Source: Bacillota bacterium
Lineage (GTDB): Bacteria > Bacillota > Dehalobacteriia > UBA4068 > UBA4997
DNA: 53,908 nucleotides
Assembly: GCA_021769035.1 (NCBI GenBank)
Contig: JAETTP010000012.1
Location: 1-53,908, forward strand
Reading direction: 5' to 3'
In this document: one piece after another, positions 48,562 through 53,908 of the stretch
Layout: every line of letters begins with the position of its first letter
Position numbering within the stretch: the first letter of the stretch is position 1
The notes under the pieces: generated by a model
Told to the model about the DNA's origin: nothing
Database searches by the model: none
What the model saw: the letters and a program-made list of their open reading frames with translations, nothing else
Position numbers and translations under genes: made by a program

Positions 48562-49239
48562 TTATTCATTCTTATCCGGCAGCTGCTCCAAAGGAACCTC
48601 GCCCTCTTCCGGCTCGGCTTCCGTATCATCAGCCGCAGCGTCGCGGTGCAGCCCGGCGTAGATAGTATCCTCGTCCTCGCTCAAATAAAAGCTGGCGTAA
48701 ATCTCATTCAAAAGCTTGGCGTTGGTCTCGTAGGCCTCCACCTCCGCCACCGTAATCAGATAATAACGCACCGCAGGCAGCGGGCTGAAAATCATCACCT
48801 CGCAAACCGCATTCGGCCCGTCCTCTGCGCCCAGCAGTGGGCCGGCCGCCGTCACCAGCTGGTTGTTGCCCGGCAGGCTGCGGGCCGATTGGCGCAGCAG
48901 CTCCGGCTCCGCCAACACCTGCCCGGCCACCGCCGCCGCCATATCCAGCAAATCCGCGTCGGAATAATAGGTGTAGCCGCCCAGCTCCCAGGCAAGGGTC
49001 AGCGTCAAATCAGCTTCCGGCGTGGTGAAAACCACGCTGTCCTCCGCCTCGGAGAGGGTTTTCCAAGCCGCCGGCACCGTCATCGCCGCGCCAATTTGCG
49101 GGTGCACATAGGCCCGCGTTTCATTATCGTAAAGCGAAACCGGCCCGCCCTCCTGCTTGCAGCCAGCCAAAGCCAGCAGCAGCGCGCCCGCCGCAAACGC
49201 CAGGGCCAAAAGCCGCCTGTTCATTCTATTTTTAGGCAA
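48562..49239 (-). CDS. Lipoprotein of unknown function
   Basis: The ~225-residue protein has a lipoprotein signal (NRRLLALAFAAGALLLALAG then Cys), a mature domain of mixed type beginning SLYDNETRAYVHPQIGAAMT, and an acidic C-terminal tail (DDTEAEPEEGEVPLEQLPDK). The stretch IGAAMTVPAAWKTLSEAEDS recalls PsbP/DcrB-like lipoproteins, a weak likeness. TTG at 49239 is preferred as start because AGAGG lies seven bases before it; a GTG at 49248 touches that site and an ATG at 49224 is also possible. Confidence 0.78.
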   Translation of the reverse strand: MPKNRMNRRLLALAFAAGALLLALAGCKQEGGPVSLYDNETRAYVHPQIGAAMTVPAAWKTLSEAEDSVVFTTPEADLTLTLAWELGGYTYYSDADLLDMAAAVAGQVLAEPELLRQSARSLPGNNQLVTAAGPLLGAEDGPNAVCEVMIFSPLPAVRYYLITVAEVEAYETNAKLLNEIYASFYLSEDEDTIYAGLHRDAAADDTEAEPEEGEVPLEQLPDKNE

Positions 49240-49266
49240 ATATAACACCTCTGTTTTACAAATTAA

Positions 49267-49758
49267 CTATATTTGGCTGGCCACAACCCGGCAGCCCAGC
49301 TGCAAAACGGCCAAAGCCGCCTGTTGACGCACCAGCTGCCGGTCGCCCGGAAAATGGTGGCGGAAAACCCACGTCCGCCCCTGCCAGGCCGCCGCCAGAT
49401 ACACCAACCCCGGCTGCCGGCCCAACTCGTCGGCTCCCGGCCCGGCCAAGCCGGTCACGGCCAGGGCCAAATCCGCCCCGGCCGCCCTTTGCGCGCCCAG
49501 GGCCATCGCCCGCGCCACCGGCGCAGAAACCGCAGTGTGCCGGGCCAGCAGCGTCGGCGGCACCGCCAAAAGCTGCGCCTTGGCCCGATCGCAATAGGTG
49601 ACAAAGGACATCTCCAAGGCCGCCGAGGCCCCAGGGCAAGCCGTGAAAGCCGCCGCAGCCAGCCCGCCGGTGCAGGATTCCGCAAAGCTCACCCGCCGGC
49701 CCTCTGCCAGCAGCAGGGCCAGCAGTCGCCCGGCCGCCCGTTCAATCTGCTTCTGCAT
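49267..49758 (-). CDS. pncC: Nicotinamide-nucleotide amidohydrolase (CinA C-terminal domain type)
   Basis: The 163-residue protein is the stand-alone CinA C-terminal domain that deamidates NMN in NAD salvage. Seen are RVSFAESCTGGLAAAAFTAC with the active-site serine, then GASAALEMSFVTYCDRAK, HTAVSAPVARAMALGAQRAA and LALAVTGLAGPGADELGR. In most Firmicutes this position carries full-length cinA followed by recA; here the N-terminal molybdopterin-like half is absent and recA is not next to it. It follows pgsA at close spacing. Confidence 0.93.
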   Translation of the reverse strand: MQKQIERAAGRLLALLLAEGRRVSFAESCTGGLAAAAFTACPGASAALEMSFVTYCDRAKAQLLAVPPTLLARHTAVSAPVARAMALGAQRAAGADLALAVTGLAGPGADELGRQPGLVYLAAAWQGRTWVFRHHFPGDRQLVRQQAALAVLQLGCRVVASQI

Positions 49759-49773
49759 CGCCCCAAACCTCCG

Positions 49774-50349
49774 TTACATATCGGAAAGCAAATCCTTGCA
49801 CTTCACCAGATAATCCCAGCCGGAAAGCAGCGTCAGGGCCAAGGCCAGATACATCAGCACCTGACCCAAAAAGTACACCGTCACCCCAAAGGCCGGCGCA
49901 AAAAACGGCATAGTGTAAAGCAGCAGCAGGGCGATAGCCGTCATCTGGCAGGCCGTTTTCAGCTTGCCCAAGGGCGAGGCCGCAATCACCACATTCTCGC
50001 TGACGGCCACCGTGCGCAGGCCGGTGATCGCAAATTCCCGCGCCAAAATCAGCACCACTACCCAGGCTGGCACTCTCTCCATTGCCACCAGAGCCACCAG
50101 GGCCGCCGTCACCAGGATTTTATCCACCAACGGGTCCATAAACTTGCCAAAGGTGGTCACCAAATGGCGGCTGCGGGCCAGGTGGCCGTCCACAAAATCC
50201 GTGCAGGCCGCCACGATAAACAGCAGCCCAGCCAGCAAGTCCGCCTGCCAGCCCTGCCACAATGACACCACCAGCACAAACACCGGCACCAACAAAAACC
50301 GCACCATTGTCACCTTGTTAGGCAAATTCATTTTATGCCAAAGGTTCAT
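49774..50349 (-). CDS. pgsA: CDP-diacylglycerol-glycerol-3-phosphate 3-phosphatidyltransferase
   Basis: The 191-residue membrane enzyme makes phosphatidylglycerol phosphate. The CDP-alcohol phosphotransferase motif is D-G-A-R-G-D-like: seen as DFVDGHLARSRHLVTTFGKF then DPLVDK with the catalytic aspartates. Four to five hydrophobic helices follow. The start at 50349 is set by GAGGGG upstream and MNLWHKMNLPNKVTMVRFLL; a longer frame overlapping rimO has no ribosome site. Confidence 0.95.
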   Translation of the reverse strand: MNLWHKMNLPNKVTMVRFLLVPVFVLVVSLWQGWQADLLAGLLFIVAACTDFVDGHLARSRHLVTTFGKFMDPLVDKILVTAALVALVAMERVPAWVVVLILAREFAITGLRTVAVSENVVIAASPLGKLKTACQMTAIALLLLYTMPFFAPAFGVTVYFLGQVLMYLALALTLLSGWDYLVKCKDLLSDM

Positions 50350-50387
50350 TTTGCAATCCCCTCTTTTTTTACTATTAAATATACGCA

Positions 50388-51806
50388 TTACGCTCGTTTA
50401 TTATGCTTTTGGGGCTTGGCCCCGTCGCTAGGCACAGCCAACAGGTCGTAGCCCTCCGCCACGGCCACCTCCACCGTCAACCAACTGCCAATCTGCTTTT
50501 CTGTTAAGCAGCCGTCCAGATTTTGCACGTAAATCAGCCCGTCCACCTCCGGCGCTTGATATTCAGAACGGGCTTCAAAGTAGCCCGGCACGTCCAGCGA
50601 GGGCTGCTCCAGCAGCACCGGCAGGCAGGCTCCCACCTGCTGCTCCCGCCGGGCCGCTCCAGCGTCGGCCAGCACGGCCGTCAGCTGATTGTAACGCCGG
50701 GCCTTAACCTCGTCCGGCACCTGCTCCGGCATAGCCGCCGCCGGCGTGTCCTCCTCCGGGGAATACTGGAAAACCCCAGCCCAATCCAGCTGAGCCGCCG
50801 CGGCAAAATCCAGCAGCTCCTCAAAATCGGCCTCCGTTTCCCCCGGAAAGCCCACCATAAAGGTAGTGCGCAGGGCCGCGTCCGGCAGATAGGCCCGGAT
50901 TTTAGCCAAAAGCTGCTCAATGCTCTCCCGGTTCAGCCGGCGGTTCATTCGGCGCAGCACCGCGGCGTTCACGTGCTGCAAGGGCAAGTCCAAATAATGG
51001 CAAACTGTGGGGCAATCGCGCATGGCCGCCAGCAGCTCATCGTCAATGCCCTCCGGATAGGCGTAAAGCAGGCGCAACATGCCAAAGCCCAGCTTGTCCA
51101 GCTCCCGCAGCAGCTGGGGCAGCAGCGGCTTATGCTCCGGCAAATCCCGGCCGTACGCCGTGGTGTCCTGGGCAATCAGGCAAAGCTCCTGCACGCCGGC
51201 CTCTTTTAAGCGGGCCGCCTCCGCCAGCAGCTCCGCCAAAGGCTCGCTACGCAGGGGGCCGCGAATGTTTGGTATGGCGCAAAAGGAACAGCGGTTGCTG
51301 CACCCCTCGGCGATTTTCAGATAGGCCGTGTACGGCGGGGTCAGCAAAACCCGCGGCGGCAGCGCGGCGCACCCGCCGTCCGTCTGCTTGGCCCCGGCTG
51401 CCTTTTGCAGTTTGGCCAGTTTTTGCCCGGTGACCTCCGCCAAAGCCTGCCAAAGCCGCTCCGGCAGCTGGTCGTATTCCTCCGTGCCCAGCCAGAGGTC
51501 AACCTCCGGCAGCTCGGCCGGCAGCTCCTGCCGATAACGCTGCACCAGGCAACCGGTGGCCGCCAGCAGCAAGCACTCGCCCTCCTGCTTCAGGGCGGCC
51601 AACTCCAGCAGCCGCTCGATAGATTCCTGCTTGGCATCGTTGATGAAACCACAGGTGTTCACCACCACCACCTGGGCCGCAAAGGGATCCTCCGTCAGGG
51701 CAAAGCCGGCCGCGCGCAGGCCGCCCAGGGCGTATTCGCTGTCCACCAGGTTCTTGGCGCAACCCATCGTGTCAAAGTATATGTTTATCTTATTCGTAAA
51801 GCTCAA
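50388..51806 (-). CDS. rimO: Ribosomal protein S12 methylthiotransferase RimO
   Basis: The 472-residue radical-SAM enzyme thiolates Asp of S12. It has an N-terminal UPF0004 domain (FDTMGCAKNLVDSEYALGGL; VNTCGFINDAKQESIE), the radical-SAM cluster CSNRCSFCAIPNIRGPLRSE, and a C-terminal TRAM domain (~400-472). DTTAYGRDL favours RimO over MiaB. It begins with TTG preceded by AGAGGCGG. It is slightly longer than usual, with an extended linker near residues 140-155. It is in the ftsK-rimO-pgsA-cinA order seen in many Firmicutes. Confidence 0.95.
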   Translation of the reverse strand: MSFTNKINIYFDTMGCAKNLVDSEYALGGLRAAGFALTEDPFAAQVVVVNTCGFINDAKQESIERLLELAALKQEGECLLLAATGCLVQRYRQELPAELPEVDLWLGTEEYDQLPERLWQALAEVTGQKLAKLQKAAGAKQTDGGCAALPPRVLLTPPYTAYLKIAEGCSNRCSFCAIPNIRGPLRSEPLAELLAEAARLKEAGVQELCLIAQDTTAYGRDLPEHKPLLPQLLRELDKLGFGMLRLLYAYPEGIDDELLAAMRDCPTVCHYLDLPLQHVNAAVLRRMNRRLNRESIEQLLAKIRAYLPDAALRTTFMVGFPGETEADFEELLDFAAAAQLDWAGVFQYSPEEDTPAAAMPEQVPDEVKARRYNQLTAVLADAGAARREQQVGACLPVLLEQPSLDVPGYFEARSEYQAPEVDGLIYVQNLDGCLTEKQIGSWLTVEVAVAEGYDLLAVPSDGAKPQKHNKRA

Positions 51807-51826
51807 TTTTCCGCCTCTTTTTGCTT

Positions 51827-52738
51827 TTATTGCTCGGTGTTGCCCGCCGTGCCCAAAAGCTCGCTGGGCGGGCGGTGATTATCGTCATAACCGCTGTAGC
51901 CGGTGGTTGTAAAGTCCAGATTATACACGTCAAAGCCGCCGCTGAAATTGGTAATCGTCTGGCCGTTATATTCCAGCTCCAAATGCAGCGCATTGTTGGT
52001 GCGGATATAAATGGACTCATTGGCCGAGAAGACCTCCGAGGAACCGGCCGGAATGGTGTGGTGGGTGCTGGCCTCATTGCCGTCAATGCGCACGCCCATC
52101 CAAACGTCCTCGCCCACAGCCCGCACAATCAGCACGATAGGAGCCTCGTTGTTCAGGTTGGGCGGTGCTGGGTCGTCGGTGTTGCCCGGCGTCGCCGGAT
52201 TATCCTGCAAAAGATACAACATCAACATCAGCAGCACCATCACGCTGCCCAGCACCAGCCAGATGAAACGCCGGCCAAAGCGTTTGCTACGGGTGCGGAT
52301 TGGGTGCCCCAGCGCCCCGTTGGAAACGCCCTGCGCCCGCAGCTGGTTGGCCGCGTCAGCCTTGCTGTTCTGATCCTGCAAGCGGCTCTGCGCCCTGGTT
52401 TTCATATCATGCAAGGTCGGGTCATAGCTTTTGCCCTCCGCCATCGCCTGCACCACCTTTTTGCCGGACACATAGGCCTCAAAGCTGTTATGCTTGTTGT
52501 TCACCTCGTAGTAGGCCTTAACGTCGGCCAAAATGGGGGCCGGATCCATCCCCAAAAAACGGGCGTAGGTATCCGCAAAGCCAATGGCGTAAATCCGCCC
52601 CGGCATTTGGGCCAAATCGCCGCTTTCCAAAAGCTGCAGATAAAACTCCCGCACCTTGGTGGCTTCCTCCACCTGGGCGTAGGTGTAGCCCAGGGTTTCC
52701 CTGGTTATTCGCATCAATTTGCCATTTTCCTCTAACAA
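51827..52738 (-). CDS. RodZ-like membrane protein (HTH_25 and DUF4115)
   Basis: The 303-residue protein has an N-terminal Cro-like helix-turn-helix of the RodZ type (residues ~1-70: LMRITRETLGYTYAQVEEAT, VREFYLQLLESGDLAQMPGR, then FADTYARFLGMDP). Next are a basic stretch, one membrane helix (~162-182: FIWLVLGSVMVLLMLMLYLL), a Pro/Asn-rich linker and a C-terminal DUF4115 beta domain (VGEDVWMGVRIDGNE...FSANESIYIRTNNALHLELE). RodZ links MreB to the elongasome. It lies between ftsK and rimO, its usual place in Firmicutes. Confidence 0.9.
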   Translation of the reverse strand: MLEENGKLMRITRETLGYTYAQVEEATKVREFYLQLLESGDLAQMPGRIYAIGFADTYARFLGMDPAPILADVKAYYEVNNKHNSFEAYVSGKKVVQAMAEGKSYDPTLHDMKTRAQSRLQDQNSKADAANQLRAQGVSNGALGHPIRTRSKRFGRRFIWLVLGSVMVLLMLMLYLLQDNPATPGNTDDPAPPNLNNEAPIVLIVRAVGEDVWMGVRIDGNEASTHHTIPAGSSEVFSANESIYIRTNNALHLELEYNGQTITNFSGGFDVYNLDFTTTGYSGYDDNHRPPSELLGTAGNTEQ

Positions 52739-52796
52739 TGGTGCAACCGCCTTTCCCTAAACCAATTCCCAAATCACATTAAGCTATCCCAATATA

Positions 52797-53908
52797 TCAG
52801 ACTTCTTCCGTTGCCGGCTCTGCCGCAGCAGCCGGTGGGTTGACGTATAAAGCCTCAAACGTTGCCATATCCATTAAAACGGTGCGCTTGTTGCCGGCCG
52901 GGGCGCTGACAATGCCCTCCTCCTGCATAGTGTCAATCAGACGCGCCGCCCGGTTGTAGCCGATGCTGAAACGCCGCTGCAAAGAGGAAGCCGAGGCCTG
53001 GCCGCTGCTGATCACCTGCTGGCAAGCGTCGATAAACAGCGCGTCGAAGCGGGGTTTGGCCTGCTCCTCCGGGTGCTCCTCGGCGGCCGGCTCCTGCACC
53101 TCCGGCAGCTCCAGATATTCCGGCTTGGCCTGCTCCTTGCAGTAGGCCACCAGGTCGTGGATTTCTTCCTCCGTCAAAAAGGCGCCCTGCACCCTCAAGG
53201 GTTTTTGCTGGCCAATCGGATAATACAGCATATCGCCCTTGCCCAGCAGCTTCTCCGCGCCGCCCATATCCAAAATAGTGCGCGAGTCAATCTGCGAGGA
53301 CACCGCAAAAGCAATACGGGAGGGCACGTTGGCCTTGATAAGCCCGGTGATAACGTCCACCGAGGGCCGCTGCGTGGCAATCACCAGATGAATGCCTGCC
53401 GCCCGCGCCAGCTGCGCCAGCCGGCAGATGGACTCCTCCACGTCCTTGGAGGCCACCATCATCAAATCCGCCAGCTCGTCAATCAGCACCACAATCTGCG
53501 GCAGCTTCACCACGTCCGGCAGCTCGTTGTAAGTAACAAAATTCTTCACGCCAGCGTCCACAAACACCAGATAACGCCGGTCCATCTCGTTGACGATTTC
53601 TTTCAGCACCTGCGCCGCCTTTTTAGCGTCGGTCACCACCGGCCGGCCCAAATGCGGCAGCCCGGTGTAGCCGGTCATCTCCACCTTTTTCGGGTCAATC
53701 ATAATCATTTTCACTTCGTCCGGCCGCGCCTTATAGAGGATACTGCAAATCAAAGTGTTCATGCAAACGCTTTTGCCGGAGCCAGTCGCACCGGCAATCA
53801 GCAGGTGAGGCATCTCCGCCAAGTCGCCCACAATGGCGCTGCCGTTGATGTCAATGCCCAGGGCCATGCTGATTTTGGACTTGCTCTTGCGGAAAGCCTC
53901 GGAGCTTA
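52797..53908 (-). CDS. ftsK: DNA translocase FtsK/SpoIIIE, C-terminal part (runs off window)
   Basis: The frame stays open to the window's right end. It encodes about the last 370 residues: the motor domain with Walker [21 protein letters not shown], Walker [36 protein letters not shown] and [20 protein letters not shown]. The gamma winged helix follows ([20 protein letters not shown]), which reads KOPS-like sequences. The upstream residues [18 protein letters not shown] show that the ATG at 53867 is internal. The N-terminal membrane part lies outside. It pumps chromosomes through the division or spore septum. Confidence 0.96.
   Translation of the reverse strand, partial: SSEAFRKSKSKISMALGIDINGSAIVGDLAEMPHLLIAGATGSGKSVCMNTLICSILYKARPDEVKMIMIDPKKVEMTGYTGLPHLGRPVVTDAKKAAQVLKEIVNEMDRRYLVFVDAGVKNFVTYNELPDVVKLPQIVVLIDELADLMMVASKDVEESICRLAQLARAAGIHLVIATQRPSVDVITGLIKANVPSRIAFAVSSQIDSRTILDMGGAEKLLGKGDMLYYPIGQQKPLRVQGAFLTEEEIHDLVAYCKEQAKPEYLELPEVQEPAAEEHPEEQAKPRFDALFIDACQQVISSGQASASSLQRRFSIGYNRAARLIDTMQEEGIVSAPAGNKRTVLMDMATFEALYVNPPAAAAEPATEEV

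Overview
The window reads as a chromosome segment of a Bacillota (Firmicutes) bacterium from the Clostridia/Negativicutes side. It carries spoIIP and a SpoIID-type protein, an S-layer-homology surface protein, two free-standing hybrid histidine kinases, an Actinobacteria/Clostridia-type long LeuA and queH. Gene neighbourhoods such as rpsT/spoIIP/lepA, ruvC-ruvA-ruvB-queA and ftsK-rimO-pgsA-cinA fit the same group. Genus or species cannot be decided from the sequence. The body is GC-rich, but the first ~1.1 kb is strongly AT-rich and looks foreign.

Layout. 1-1133: AT-rich island with an XRE regulator and an array of TTCCCATTAA repeats, ending abruptly inside a MATE efflux gene of which only the C-terminal half remains. 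1.8-5.4 kb: minus-strand genes for a TfoX/GyrI-like fusion, a WYL regulator, a lone PAS protein and an L-threonine aldolase. 5.4-9.1 kb: a 128-bp palindrome invaded by two convergent promoters, a further tiny RNA gene, a large BspA-type LRR/Big2/SLH surface protein, and a probable ~100-nt structured RNA in front of a DUF1902-Uma2 pair. 10.1-19.4 kb: two hybrid sensor kinases flanking a COG2984/COG4120-type ABC importer and a cupin. 19.5-27.4 kb: a zinc/manganese-type ABC importer (znuBCA), panE, a DUF1835-like gene, lepA and murJ. 27.4-31.2 kb: spoIIP, rpsT, a CPBP protease, a RelB/YafQ toxin-antitoxin pair and an unknown gene. 31.2-36.0 kb: leucine operon leuA-leuC-leuD-leuB. 36.0-42.0 kb: an AbrB/PIN toxin-antitoxin pair, a lipoprotein, a CAP-domain secreted protein and a polar amino-acid ABC importer. 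42.1-48.3 kb: GNAT, queA, spoIID-like, queH and ruvBAC. 48.4-53.9 kb: tRNA-Thr(CGT), a lipoprotein, pncC, pgsA, rimO, a RodZ-like protein and the 3' part of ftsK/spoIIIE.

How the genes fit together. Most operons have textbook sigma-A promoters with 17-bp spacers. Regulatory architecture is rich in palindromes: operators overlap the leuA, relB and abrB promoters, and long hairpin-forming elements sit between genes. Two intergenic elements (2860-3018 and 27407-27524) are clearly the same structured repeat and show a compensatory base-pair change. Two long palindromes (5435-5562 and 34090-34211) have mispaired positions that become G-U wobbles only on the minus-strand RNA, which suggests RNA-level folding. 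These elements, the small RNA loci at 5.4-5.7 and 8.9 kb, and the toxin-antitoxin cassette framed by duplicated terminators are the parts least explained by ordinary annotation.
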